A DNA stretch of 64,000 nt from Candidatus Methanosuratincola sp. (GCA_014361455.1 JACIVP010000007.1:1-64000), one strand, 5' to 3'; numbered from the stretch's first letter, positions 17,623-26,819 are shown. Notes: generated from the letters alone by a model not told the origin. Numbers and translations are program-made.

Positions 17623-19151
17623 CGGAGCGGACGAGGTTGGAACCTGCCTTTGGGATCCGGGCGAGCGGAATACTGCTGCACCCCACTTGCCTTCCTTCTG
17701 AATACGGGATAGGGGACCTCGGACCGCAGTCATACCGTTTCGTCGACCTGCTAGCCGAGACCGGGCAGAGCTACTGGCAGCTGCTGCCACTCAATCCCAC
17801 AAGTCCGGAGTACGGAAACTCGCCTTACACATCTAGCTCAGGCTTTGCGCTGAACCCGCTACTGATAAGCCCCGACATGCTAGCAGCCGAGGGGCTCCTC
17901 GGCGTGGGAGTGCTGAATGGAATCAGAGTCCCTGAAAGCGAGAGGATCGAGTACAGGTCGGTTCAGCCCGCAAAGTACGATGTATTGAAAAGAGCCTATA
18001 TCGAGTTCTCTAGGAGGAGGAAAGACTACTCTGATGAGTACGAGTGCTTCTGCGCTCGGAATGCGCCCTGGCTCGAGGACTACTCGGTCTTCGCGGCTAT
18101 CAAGGAGGAGACCGGACTGCCTTGGTACCTCTGGCCTGAGGGGCTTAGGAGAAGGGATCCAAGAGAGCTCGCATCGATCAGGAGGAGGCTAGGATCGGTC
18201 GAATTCATAAAGTTCGTGCAGTTTATTGCGTACAGGCAATGGTCGCATCTGAAAGACTACTGCAAGGATAAGGGCATCAGGATCTTCGGGGACCTCCCTT
18301 TTTATGTAAGCCATGATAGTGTCGATGTCTGGGCTAACCCAGGGCTGTTTAAGCTCGACAGCAGAGGGATGGCGGTCTACGTCAGCGGCGTCCCCCCTGA
18401 CTACTTCAGCGATACAGGGCAGCTATGGGGGCACCCTGTTTATGACTGGGAGAGGCTGAAGGAGACTGGATTCGAGTGGTGGATGCGGAGGGTGGAGCAC
18501 AACCTCGAAATGTTCGACCTCCTCAGGATCGATCACTTCAGGGGTCTCTTGGCATACTGGGAGATCCCCGCGTCCGAGAAGACTGCGATCAACGGCAGGT
18601 GGATCAAAGTTCCCTCAGAGGAGTTCTTTAGCGAACTGAGGAGGCAGTTCCCCACATTGCCATTTGTGGCTGAAGACTTAGGGGTGATCACGGATGACGT
18701 GAAGAAAGCGATCAGGGATCTAGGGATCCCAGGCATGAAAATACTGATCTTTGCGTTTGACGGAAAACCCGATAACCAGTATCTACCAGAAAACCACGAG
18801 GTCAATTCAGTTTCTTATACGGGAACCCATGACACAAACACCGTGAGGGGCTGGTTCAACGAGGAGGCGACGCATGAGGTGAAGGAGAACCTATTCAGGT
18901 ACCTAGGCAAGAGGATCAGGGAGGATGAAGTGAGCATCGAAATGATAAAATTGGCAATGGGGTCAAGGTCTAGGCTCTGCATAGTCCCGGTGCAGGATGT
19001 TCTGAACCTCGGAAGCGAGGCAAGGTTGAACATACCTTCTTCTCCCATTAACAACTACCTTTGGAAGATGAGGGGGCATCTCCTCATGAAGGAGAGTTTT
19101 GCAGAGTTTTCCCGGATCTCCCAAGAGACTGGAAGGTCTAAACTGGGATGA
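17619..19151 (+). CDS. malQ: 4-alpha-glucanotransferase (MalQ, GH77)
   Basis: A 510-residue GH77 disproportionating enzyme that transfers alpha-1,4-glucan segments. Landmarks are GILLHPTCLPSEYGIGDLG and YWQLLPLNPTSPEYGNSPY at the N-terminus, IFGDLPFYVSHDSVDVW, DLLRIDHFRG (catalytic Asp region), LPFVAEDLGVITDDV (acid/base Glu region) and VSYTGTHDTNTVRGWF. The TTG at 17619 overlaps the GH57 stop as TTGA and gives the expected N-terminus. The pair likely act together on glycogen or maltodextrin. The length matches the short-type MalQ. Confidence 0.96.
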   Translation: MTERTRLEPAFGIRASGILLHPTCLPSEYGIGDLGPQSYRFVDLLAETGQSYWQLLPLNPTSPEYGNSPYTSSSGFALNPLLISPDMLAAEGLLGVGVLNGIRVPESERIEYRSVQPAKYDVLKRAYIEFSRRRKDYSDEYECFCARNAPWLEDYSVFAAIKEETGLPWYLWPEGLRRRDPRELASIRRRLGSVEFIKFVQFIAYRQWSHLKDYCKDKGIRIFGDLPFYVSHDSVDVWANPGLFKLDSRGMAVYVSGVPPDYFSDTGQLWGHPVYDWERLKETGFEWWMRRVEHNLEMFDLLRIDHFRGLLAYWEIPASEKTAINGRWIKVPSEEFFSELRRQFPTLPFVAEDLGVITDDVKKAIRDLGIPGMKILIFAFDGKPDNQYLPENHEVNSVSYTGTHDTNTVRGWFNEEATHEVKENLFRYLGKRIREDEVSIEMIKLAMGSRSRLCIVPVQDVLNLGSEARLNIPSSPINNYLWKMRGHLLMKESFAEFSRISQETGRSKLG

Positions 19152-19162
19152 TTGAGACAGGA

Positions 19163-19822
19163 TCATCCAGGCAGGATCTCTTTCAGCCGATCTTTCAGGA
19201 GCCAGCCAACCACAATGCCTGCAGAGACCCCTACGAATATGGCGATCCCCCACGCGAGCGCCTGGGCGAATATGTTCAGAATCGTCACGTCGATCCCGAG
19301 CTCCGCCAGCGAAATGGTGATCACCACAAAATAGAGCACCAGCTTCAACAGGTTCCCTAGCAGATCCGTGTAGAAGGCGGGAGCACCTTCGTGGGAAAAG
19401 CTCTTCTTCACGAGCTCGCTAGCCCAGTCTGAGAGCGCACCACCAAAGATGAATATGACCAGCGCAACTATCAACTTTGGTATGAAGTTAAGGACGGCGT
19501 CGATTGGACCCCCCAGATATGGAATGTTAAGGCTCTCGAGCGCGAAGAGTATGCTGACTACGTATATCGCCCATTTGCTGACGGATTTAATCAGCTCTGA
19601 AGCGGTGAAGCCGGATTTCAGGACCGCCCTGCCGATTGCCGTCTTCCTCATGGTGGAATCGAGACCAAACCTACCAACAAACTTCCCTACGATCTCGCCG
19701 ACGAGTCTCCCAACCACGTACCCTAGGAGTATGATAGCTGCGAAAATGGCTACATGATACCCGACGAGCTTGAGCTGCTCCAAGAACCAGCCGTAGTCGA
19801 TTGTCTGGGATGCAACGATCAA
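19163..19822 (-). CDS. Membrane protein with conserved TM-helix repeats (MscS-related family)
   Basis: A 219-residue integral membrane protein with about five hydrophobic helices (VAIFAAIILLGYVVG, WAIYVVSILFAL, LIVALVIFIFGGAL, LVLYFVVITISLAEL, ALAWGIAIFVGVSAGIVVGW). The repeated pattern of TM helix followed by amphipathic L-x3-G-x3-L matches the conserved TM helix family found beside MscS-like proteins. It lacks the MscS beta domain, so channel activity is uncertain. It is convergent with malQ, 11 bases apart. The start is probably ATG/TTG at 19822. Confidence 0.6.
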   Translation of the reverse strand: MIVASQTIDYGWFLEQLKLVGYHVAIFAAIILLGYVVGRLVGEIVGKFVGRFGLDSTMRKTAIGRAVLKSGFTASELIKSVSKWAIYVVSILFALESLNIPYLGGPIDAVLNFIPKLIVALVIFIFGGALSDWASELVKKSFSHEGAPAFYTDLLGNLLKLVLYFVVITISLAELGIDVTILNIFAQALAWGIAIFVGVSAGIVVGWLLKDRLKEILPG

Positions 19823-20152
19823 CAGCAGAAAGCACCACGATAGGTTTTGATTTTCATGTTATTTAAAGCTAATTCAGGTATTGGGCTTGCGTTGCAGTTC
19901 TGAGGTTCTTAGGCGTCAGAGTGGCTTGGATCAGGATTGATGAATGAATAACTTAAAGGCGCCACAGCAAGGCGTATACGCAAGGAGTATCCCCAAACTG
20001 AAACAAAGAGATTGTAGGGCGATCCCTTCTGTTCCGGCTCATCTTCTGGCAAGCAATGGTCAAGTCAGCCTTGGCGTGCTTAAGTGCGTGGAGGGGCAGC
20101 AGTGGGAAGAGAATCAAAACTTATTTTAGAGCGACCCTCTTGATTATTTATT
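19823..20152. other. Intergenic region, no assigned gene
   Basis: About 330 bases with an AT-rich promoter-like part near 19850-19870 (for the membrane protein) and one near 20120-20150 (for the small wHTH gene). A 61-codon plus-strand frame at 19944 shows weak similarity at most to a TnpB tail (GVYAR), which is not enough for a call. Confidence 0.35.
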
Positions 20153-20395
20153 ATGAATGACATCTATGAATTGGCTCCTTCAATGAGGCTCTTGATAGCG
20201 ATGCATAACATCTCCTCCGTGGACCCGACGAGTGCAATGAGCCTCGACGATCTGAAGATCGCCTCGGGTATGTCGGATCCTGAGCTCCAGAGCGCGATCA
20301 GAGAGCTCCTCTCCTACGGCTATGTAGAGTCGAAGGGAACTGCATATTATCTGAGCAGGCTCGGGATATGCATCATAAGGAGCGTCTACACTTAG
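20153..20395 (+). CDS. Small winged-helix protein
   Basis: An 80-residue protein predicted to be a single winged helix: LLIAMHNISSVDPTSAMSLD, DLKIASGMSDPELQSAIREL, LSYGYVESKGTAYYLSRLG. It has no other domain. The start is ATG 20153, preceded by TTTATT. It lies 22 bases upstream of the glycosyltransferase cluster in the same direction and might regulate it. That is inference from position only. Confidence 0.6.
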   Translation: MNDIYELAPSMRLLIAMHNISSVDPTSAMSLDDLKIASGMSDPELQSAIRELLSYGYVESKGTAYYLSRLGICIIRSVYT

Positions 20396-20417
20396 CGTCC
20401 ATACTTAGGTAATCCAG

Positions 20418-21005
20418 ATGAGGACGGTAATGCACATAAGCTGGGAATACCCGCCTTGGGTCGTCGGGGGCCTTTCTCAGGAACTGAAGTCAATCCTTCC
20501 GGAGCTCGCCAAGAAGGTAAGAACCATACTGGTCGTCAGGGGCGATAGGGACGAGGTGGCTGAGATCGACGGCATGCGGCTATTCAAATCAGCATCCTCG
20601 ATCAAGTGCAGTCCCCACATACTTGCGTACATACATGCCCTGAACGTCGACCTGGTGAGGGGGGCTTCGACAGCCATCCATGAAGAGGGCGAGGTGCCGG
20701 TGGTGCACACGCACGACTGGGTGAGCTGCCTCGCTGGGGTCTACCTGAAGACCTGCTTCGGAGCCCCTTTGGTGACCTCAGTGTACACGACTGAGTTGAC
20801 CAGATCAAAGGCCTTGGACTCGCTGCTGAACATGGGCATCTTCGACATCGAGAGGCATTGCTTCAGAAAGTCTGACCTCGTCGTTGTTAAGTCTCACGAA
20901 ATGCAGGTGCACCTGATTGAAGATTTTGGGCTGGATAAAGAGAAGATAGCTTACGCTAGGAATGCGGATGACCTGATCAGTGCCTACAGGAGGCTACAGG
21001 GCTGA
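20418..21005 (+). CDS. Stand-alone N-terminal GT-B domain of a glycogen-synthase-like glycosyltransferase
   Basis: A 195-residue protein covering only the N-terminal Rossmann domain of a GT4/GT5 enzyme: ISWEYPPWVVGGLSQELKSI (GGL donor loop), VVHTHDWVSCLAGVYLKTCF and KSDLVVVKSHEMQVHLIEDF. It ends where the linker to the C-domain would begin (KIAYARNADDLISAY). The donor-binding C-domain with E-x7-E is absent. The next gene, a complete paralogue, begins within its stop codon. It could be a decayed paralogue or a non-catalytic partner. Codons and frame are intact with no sign of frameshift. Confidence 0.75.
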   Translation: MRTVMHISWEYPPWVVGGLSQELKSILPELAKKVRTILVVRGDRDEVAEIDGMRLFKSASSIKCSPHILAYIHALNVDLVRGASTAIHEEGEVPVVHTHDWVSCLAGVYLKTCFGAPLVTSVYTTELTRSKALDSLLNMGIFDIERHCFRKSDLVVVKSHEMQVHLIEDFGLDKEKIAYARNADDLISAYRRLQG

Positions 21006-22165
21006 GGATCCTGACAATAACCTGGGAGTATCCGCCCCACATCGTCGGGGGGCTCGGGAGGCACGTCCACAACCTGTCGATCCACTTGGCATCTAAGGGG
21101 GTCGAGGTGACGGTGCTAAGCTTCACGGATGGGACCTCAGAGGAGCATGAAAGAATGGACGGAGTGGATGTCGTCAGGGTGAACCCATACGTAATGCGGT
21201 ATCCTGACTTCATCTCCTGGATAGAGGGGCTCAACATGCTGATGGTCGAGAGGGGCGCCAGCCTAGGCAGTTTTGACCTTATACACGTGCATGACTGGTT
21301 GACAGCATACTCGGGCATCGCACTCAAGCACATATGGAGGCGCCCCCTCGTGGCCACAATACACGCGACCGAACTCGGAAGGCGGAAGGTGCTGACAAAC
21401 AACAGCGAGAGGCACGTGCACGAGATGGAGTGGTGGCTCACCTACGAGGCTTGGAAGGTCATATGCTGCAGCAGGTACATGATGAATGAGGTGCACTCGA
21501 ATTTTTGGTGCCCGACCGATAAGATCTCCGTGATCTACAATGGGTATGACCCGAAGATGGTAAAAACAAGGAGTGCTGGTCAGACGCGTAAGGACGGGAA
21601 GACTGTGCTCTTTGTCGGGCGCCTGGTCTACGAGAAAGGTCCGCACCTGTTGATAGAGGCGGCAAGCCTCCTCAAGGAGAGGGACCTCAGAGTCATTATA
21701 GTCGGGGAAGGCGCGATGAGGCCTTACCTGGAGGGGCTCGCGAGGAAGCTCGATGTAAGCAAAAAGGTGACCTTTATGGGGCGTGTTAATGATGAGACCC
21801 TGCTCTCGATCTATGAAGAGGCTTCAGTCCTGGTCATACCGAGTCTCTACGAGCCGTTCGGCATTGTCGCGCTGGAGGCAATGTCCCTTGGGGTCCCAGT
21901 GATCGTCTCGAACACTGGAGGGCTCGATGAAATAGTCAGGGACGAGCATGAAGGGCTAAAGTTTCAAACAGGCTCATCAGAGGCGCTTGCCAAAGCGATT
22001 GCTAGGATCCTCGATGACGAAGGGCTAAGGAAACGGCTGATAGGAAATGCCAGGATCAGGGCCAAGGAGTTCGCATGGGAGACGACTACGGATCAGACTT
22101 TTGACGTATACAGGAAGGTTTTGGAGGAGTACAACTCCAACAATTGGAAGCCGAAGGCGGATTAG
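21002..22165 (+). CDS. Glycogen-synthase-like glycosyltransferase (GT4/GT5), apparent CTG start
   Basis: About 387 residues, a complete GT-B enzyme: ITWEYPPHIVGGLGRHVHNL at the N-terminus, HVHDWLTAYSGIALKH, VLFVGRLVYEKGPHLLIEA and SLYEPFGIVALEAMSLGVPV with the E-x7-E pair. The only reading that includes the essential GGLG loop starts at CTG 21002, overlapping the upstream TGA (CTGA). The next ordinary in-frame start, TTG 21086, would remove that loop, and upstream the frame is closed at 20969 with no ATG/GTG/TTG. It likely elongates alpha-glucan and is immediately followed by a sugar kinase. Confidence 0.85.
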   Translation: MRILTITWEYPPHIVGGLGRHVHNLSIHLASKGVEVTVLSFTDGTSEEHERMDGVDVVRVNPYVMRYPDFISWIEGLNMLMVERGASLGSFDLIHVHDWLTAYSGIALKHIWRRPLVATIHATELGRRKVLTNNSERHVHEMEWWLTYEAWKVICCSRYMMNEVHSNFWCPTDKISVIYNGYDPKMVKTRSAGQTRKDGKTVLFVGRLVYEKGPHLLIEAASLLKERDLRVIIVGEGAMRPYLEGLARKLDVSKKVTFMGRVNDETLLSIYEEASVLVIPSLYEPFGIVALEAMSLGVPVIVSNTGGLDEIVRDEHEGLKFQTGSSEALAKAIARILDDEGLRKRLIGNARIRAKEFAWETTTDQTFDVYRKVLEEYNSNNWKPKAD

Positions 22166-23134
22166 ATGGGATATGCAGTAGGACTGGACATAGGCGGAAG
22201 CTGGATCAGGGCAGCCCTAGGGGACAAGGAAGGGAAGATATTGAGGAAGTCGGTCCGCAGGGTTGCGTCCGGGAGCGAAGACCAGTTCATTTCGCAGGTG
22301 ATCGAGATGGTCAGGGAGGTCTGCAGAGGGGATCCGGGCGAGGTGGAAGGCGTGGGAGTCGGTGCGGCAGGAAGGCTTGACATTAGGAGGGGATCGATCG
22401 AGTTCTCCCCGCACACCACGCTAAGTAGGATCCCGCTGAAGGAGACGATAGAGGCAGAGTTCCGGAGACCGGCGGTGGTGCTCAACGACTGTGTGGCAGC
22501 AGTCATGGCAGAGAGGATGGTCGGGGCAGGGAGGGGGGTAGAAAACCTAGTTTACATAGGGATCGGGACTGGGATCGGCGCGGGAATTATCGTGGACGGC
22601 AGGGTCATTCTCGGGAAGGATGGCAATGCCCACGAGGTAGGGCACATGATCGTAGACCTGGATGGGAGGATCGCGTGCAGCTGCGGCGGGATCGGGCACT
22701 GGGAGGCATACACATCAGGGAGCGGGATACCCAAGTATGCGAGGTACCTGTCCGGCGGATTCGCCGGCGCGGGCGGGTTGATCGAGAGGATAAGATCGTG
22801 CGGAGAGAAGGTCTTGGCGAAGGAAGTCTTCAGCGCAGCTTACGATGGCGACCCCTTCGCGAGGTTCGTGATCGAGGAGGCTGCGGAGATCAACTCGAAG
22901 GCATTAGCGAACGTCGTTAATCTTTACGACCCACAGACGGTCACGATCGGGGGAGGACTAACCCTAAAGAATCCGTCATTGACGGTCGATCCCATAATAA
23001 GAAAGATGCCGCCACTATGCTTCAACGTGCCGCCCAGCGTGTCAGTAACGCCCCTTGGCGAGGAAGCCCCGCTACTTGGCGCGCTGCTCTCTGCGTTTGG
23101 CTCTGTCCGTTCCAGGCTGATACCCCAACTGTGA
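22166..23134 (+). CDS. ROK-family sugar kinase (probable glucokinase)
   Basis: A 322-residue ROK kinase. The ATP-binding phosphate-1 motif is AVGLDIGGSWIRAALGD. The sugar-binding and catalytic region is VVLNDCVAAVMAE and YIGIGTGIGAGIIVDGRV, with catalytic Asp in LNDC. The ROK zinc/signature segment is NAHEVGHMIVDLDGRIACSC, with one cysteine pair plus His. The ATG at 22166 follows the glycosyltransferase stop directly. In this context it probably phosphorylates glucose released from glucan, though mannose or other hexoses are possible for ROK enzymes. Confidence 0.9.
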   Translation: MGYAVGLDIGGSWIRAALGDKEGKILRKSVRRVASGSEDQFISQVIEMVREVCRGDPGEVEGVGVGAAGRLDIRRGSIEFSPHTTLSRIPLKETIEAEFRRPAVVLNDCVAAVMAERMVGAGRGVENLVYIGIGTGIGAGIIVDGRVILGKDGNAHEVGHMIVDLDGRIACSCGGIGHWEAYTSGSGIPKYARYLSGGFAGAGGLIERIRSCGEKVLAKEVFSAAYDGDPFARFVIEEAAEINSKALANVVNLYDPQTVTIGGGLTLKNPSLTVDPIIRKMPPLCFNVPPSVSVTPLGEEAPLLGALLSAFGSVRSRLIPQL

Positions 23135-23139
23135 TGATC

Positions 23140-24141
23140 TCAGAAGAAACCCCTTATCGCCGCAGCGTACTCCTCAGGGAAATCAGTCAGCCCCACCTCC
23201 CAGCCGTAGAGCTCAAGGAATGCCCTGTCGCAGCCGATGCGCCTGGATCTGGCCATGATCCTCACGTGTAGCCTGAAGGCACCCTCCCCAGACCTCGGGG
23301 GTAGGGAGTAGACCCCCATTGTGACTGCCCTCAGCCCCATGCTCCAGTACCCTTTCAGGACTCTGGAGATGCCATCTGCAAGACCAAAGACCTGATCGGT
23401 TTCAAGTTCCAAGATCGAGGAGAACTGCCCGTCGGACACGCCGATGACTTCGCATGCCCCCATTGGGGCCCACGGGGCTATCCATGAGAACCCATTGGTC
23501 CTCCCGACATACCTCGGAGAATTGACCTCCGCCTCAAGAAATTCTTCCCAGAAGCATCTGCCCTCCCTCACGCGGTACGCCATGGAGGAGGCGAGACATT
23601 CCCTTATGGAGGAGACGGGAGACTCGCCTGCGATCGCCTGGAAGTGTGGGTGCAGTATTGAGGCGCCAGCCTGACTGAGGTGATTCCATCCAAGGAAGTG
23701 GAATGGGCGCCCCCTCTCGGATGCCAGGCGGATGAAAGAGGCGGATGCCAGAATCCCTTCGGCAATCTCCTCCTTGGTGAATGTTTGAATTTCCAGTCTA
23801 TGTTCTGGTGTGAAGACTACGACAACATGGAGGGAAGAGAGCGGGTACATATTTGGGAACACCACTGCTCTGCCTTCCCTGATCCTCCCTTTGGGATAGA
23901 AATCCTTGGGGAATGTCGGGGTGGCGCTTTCCAGGTTCCCCGGGCAGAATGGGCAGCCGTTCGCGTGCTCGGGCGGAGACGCACTCTCTTGCTGCTTCGG
24001 TCTACCCCGCCGGGCCCGGTTAATCCTGGTTGCGGTTCCACTCATGGGGTCTATCCGGATCTCGATCTCGCAGGACGCGGCAGCCCCTGTCCCAGGCAGA
24101 ATATACTCTGCACGTTCAGTGTAGCGATCCAGCCTTAGCAA
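23140..24141 (-). CDS. GalT-like hexose-1-phosphate uridylyl/nucleotidyltransferase
   Basis: About 333 residues of the HIT-superfamily GalT family. It has RIDPMSGTATRINRARRGRP near the N-terminus, a CPFC zinc half-site (GCPFCPGNLE), VVFPNMYPLSSLHVVVV and the active-site HPH in AGASILHPHFQAI. It would exchange nucleotide and hexose-1-phosphate, as GalT or archaeal ADP-glucose phosphorylase-type enzymes do. I favour the TTG at 24141, because GGAGGTG lies 6 bases before it, giving a 26-base overlap with the upstream GH57 gene. The frame is open from ATG 24177. Confidence 0.85.
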   Translation of the reverse strand: MLRLDRYTERAEYILPGTGAAASCEIEIRIDPMSGTATRINRARRGRPKQQESASPPEHANGCPFCPGNLESATPTFPKDFYPKGRIREGRAVVFPNMYPLSSLHVVVVFTPEHRLEIQTFTKEEIAEGILASASFIRLASERGRPFHFLGWNHLSQAGASILHPHFQAIAGESPVSSIRECLASSMAYRVREGRCFWEEFLEAEVNSPRYVGRTNGFSWIAPWAPMGACEVIGVSDGQFSSILELETDQVFGLADGISRVLKGYWSMGLRAVTMGVYSLPPRSGEGAFRLHVRIMARSRRIGCDRAFLELYGWEVGLTDFPEEYAAAIRGFF

Positions 24142-25681
24142 CTTTGGCACCTCCAGACTGGAGCTGAGAATTTGCATCTTCTATTGCCGAGGCGATCGCC
24201 TGAACCAGCGCCTCCCTCGGATCATCTGCCCCCGCACAGCCCTCAAGCCGCCTTATCTCCTCTGCAAGCTGCTGGTTTCCGAGGACTTCGCCGACCCACC
24301 TCTTCAGGTCCCCCCTCGAGAGGTGGAAACGCAGAACCGCCACATCGACAGCCTGGACCGCTGCCTTCAGGGAGATCAGGTTGGCAGCCTTCACCCCTAC
24401 TGGCCTGCCCATTCCGGCATGGAAGTGGAAAGCATGCGCATCTGGGAGGTCCCCATAGAGCATCCTGTAAGACCCTGCCTTCCCGCCAAGCCTGGCGTAT
24501 ATCTTGGATCTGAAGTCTGTGAGGGTCCACAGGAAGGTTGAGAATGCCTCCACCGGGCTGCTGAAGTGCGAGAAGTAGGAGTGTATCTCGCCGTCAACGC
24601 CCCCCTTCAGGCTCATGTAAAGGAAGTTGTCGCTCTGTCCCAGGAGCCGCCACATCCGCAGATCCTCCGCGGACTTTACTAGGTGGTGAAGGTAGCGCAG
24701 GTTTTCAAGGCAGTACCGCTGAAGTTCGTTCCCAGTCCATGCGGAGAGGTCCTTTTCCGAGTCTGCCGCAGAGGAGTAGTCCTTGGCATCTATGACCCCC
24801 ATTGGCTCGAGGGTTTTGGCTGCCTGACCTGGCGTCCCCCAGCACACCTCAGGCCTCTTTTGTGCCTCTTCGGGCAGAGACTCGAGGAACCCCATTATCC
24901 CGCTCTCCTTCCCAAAGTACTCCCCGAATGCCTCTAGATTGAGGTCCAGGAGGACGAAATCACCCTTCTGGGAGAGGACGAGGTCCATGTAATAGCCAGG
25001 CTGGAGAGGACCACCGTCAGGACCTGCCTCAGTAAACCTGAAGTTCACCATGTCGGACAGGAAGTAGTTCCTCGGGATGAGCCTTAGCACATCGCTTCCC
25101 GAGTTCCCCGAGTTTAAGTTTCCCGAAGCATAGAGGAAGTTCGGGGACCTGAAGCCTAGCAGCCTCCCCGTTCCTTCTATGATAGCCGAGTTGAATCCAA
25201 GAGCCCGCATAACCTTCCAGACGTCATCCCTCGAGATCAGACCAGTATTCTTTGCTGTTTTCGAAGCCTGGTTGAAGAGCTTTTTAGTAGCCATCTGCTG
25301 CATATCCAGCTGGCTGGCAAGGTCCTCAGAGGATAATAGGCATGAGAGCGAGTTGTAGTACGGCTGGGCGATCAGCTCGCAGTAGCTAGTATCGACAATC
25401 TTCTTTATCTTGTAGACAAGCTCAGGGCTCCATGCTGCTGCCTGCTCGAGGAGGGTGCCGGACATGCACAGGGCACACCTAAAGTCCCCATCTTCCAAGG
25501 GCTTGAGTATCAAGTCCAGCGCTGGCAGGTAAGCGTCCCTCGAGACGCGCAGAAAGGTCTCCCTGTTGAGATCGTCGTCAAAGAAGCTTTCAGGCTTTGT
25601 TCCAAGCTGAAGCGCTCTGCCGAACTGCCTCTTCAGGCGCCTTGGCTGATGCAATTCGAATACGGGCAGGATCAAAACCAT
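24116..25681 (-). CDS. Glycoside hydrolase family 57 (alpha-amylase-type)
   Basis: A 521-residue GH57 enzyme. Region 1 is LPVFELHQPRRLKRQFG, ELIAQPYYNSLSCLL follows near residue 120, and a TEGTGRLLG-like segment (AIIEGTGRLLG) lies near 195. The catalytic Asp region is VLLDLNLEAFGEYFGK (about 270). The C-terminal third is helical. It probably hydrolyses alpha-1,4-glucans. The start is ATG 25681. It overlaps the downstream GalT-like gene, so both form one leftward operon converging on the ROK kinase. Together with MalQ and the synthases this makes a glucan turnover block. Confidence 0.9.
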   Translation of the reverse strand: MVLILPVFELHQPRRLKRQFGRALQLGTKPESFFDDDLNRETFLRVSRDAYLPALDLILKPLEDGDFRCALCMSGTLLEQAAAWSPELVYKIKKIVDTSYCELIAQPYYNSLSCLLSSEDLASQLDMQQMATKKLFNQASKTAKNTGLISRDDVWKVMRALGFNSAIIEGTGRLLGFRSPNFLYASGNLNSGNSGSDVLRLIPRNYFLSDMVNFRFTEAGPDGGPLQPGYYMDLVLSQKGDFVLLDLNLEAFGEYFGKESGIMGFLESLPEEAQKRPEVCWGTPGQAAKTLEPMGVIDAKDYSSAADSEKDLSAWTGNELQRYCLENLRYLHHLVKSAEDLRMWRLLGQSDNFLYMSLKGGVDGEIHSYFSHFSSPVEAFSTFLWTLTDFRSKIYARLGGKAGSYRMLYGDLPDAHAFHFHAGMGRPVGVKAANLISLKAAVQAVDVAVLRFHLSRGDLKRWVGEVLGNQQLAEEIRRLEGCAGADDPREALVQAIASAIEDANSQLQSGGAKVAKAGSLH

Positions 25682-25781
25682 GCCAATACCATCAGTAAAT
25701 AATCTGTTGAGGTATTATTTCAACTTTGGCAGAGGACGGATAGCTTTTTAATGAGCCATACTGTAAGTATCGGCGATCGTT

Positions 25782-26819
25782 ATGAGGTTTGATGTCGCGT
25801 TCATTGGTTTCGGGACGGTCGGCAGAGGTTTTGCGGATCTACTCCTAGAGAAGCAGAAGTATCTGAAGGAAGCACTCGGAATCGAATGGAGGGTCGTTGC
25901 CATCTCGGACATAAGGGCGGGATCCGTGACGAGCTCGACTGGGATCGACTTGAGGGATGCTTTGAGGCTTGCAGACGCAGGGAAGAGCGTGGAAGGCATT
26001 GAAGCGGAGAAGAGGGGGCTGAGCGCGCTCGAGACGATAAGGGAGAGCGGCGCGAACCTCATCATAGAGGTCACTTGGACTAATATAAAGGATGGGGAGC
26101 CAGGCTATACGCACATCAAGAATGCGCTAGGGATGGGCAAGCATGTCGCCACCACCAACAAGGGACCGATCGCGCTCCACTACAGGGAATTGATGAGGAT
26201 CTCGTCAGAGGTGGGTGGAAGGCTGAGGTTCGAGGGAACAGTGCTGAGCGGCACGCCTGTGTTCAACTTGTTCGAAGGATCGCTCGCAGCCAGCGACGTC
26301 TCATCCATCAGAGGGATAGTAAACGGCACGACCAACCTCATACTCTCTGAAATGGAGAAGGGGAGAACCTACGCCGAAGTCTTGAAGGAGGCGCAGAGGA
26401 TGGGGTATGCGGAAGCTGATCCAACGATGGACGTCGAAGGCTGGGACGCGGCGGCCAAGGCGGCCATACTCGCAAACCACTTCTTTGGGGCTGACATAAG
26501 ACCAGACATGGTATCTAGGAATGGCATAACCGGGATAACATTAGAGGAAGTAACAGGAGCGATCAAAAAGGGCGGGCGAATCAAGCTGCTGGCAAGGGCA
26601 TGGAAGGACGACAGCGGCGAGGTAAGGGCTGAGGTATCGCCGACCTGGCTCCAGGAGGCGGACCCGCTGGCGAATATCGGAGGCGTTACCAACGCGCTGA
26701 CCTTTAACACAGATACGCTGGGTGAGATCACAATCGTTGGGCCAGGCGCAGGGAGGAGGGCCACTGGTTACGCACTCTTGGCTGACCTGATAAGCATTGC
26801 AAAGAGCTTGCTTAGTTAG
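25782..26819 (+). CDS. hom: Homoserine dehydrogenase
   Basis: A 345-residue single-domain homoserine dehydrogenase (no ACT domain) for threonine/methionine synthesis. The NAD(P) site is VAFIGFGTVGRGFADLLLEK. The TNKGPIALHYRELM, LSGTPVFNLFEGSLAASDVS, GIVNGTTNLILSEMEKG and ADPTMDVEGWDAAAKAAILA segments are all family signatures, including the catalytic Lys/Asp region. The start is ATG 25782. It is divergent from the GH57 operon across about 100 bases. No other pathway gene is adjacent. Confidence 0.95.
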   Translation: MRFDVAFIGFGTVGRGFADLLLEKQKYLKEALGIEWRVVAISDIRAGSVTSSTGIDLRDALRLADAGKSVEGIEAEKRGLSALETIRESGANLIIEVTWTNIKDGEPGYTHIKNALGMGKHVATTNKGPIALHYRELMRISSEVGGRLRFEGTVLSGTPVFNLFEGSLAASDVSSIRGIVNGTTNLILSEMEKGRTYAEVLKEAQRMGYAEADPTMDVEGWDAAAKAAILANHFFGADIRPDMVSRNGITGITLEEVTGAIKKGGRIKLLARAWKDDSGEVRAEVSPTWLQEADPLANIGGVTNALTFNTDTLGEITIVGPGAGRRATGYALLADLISIAKSLLS

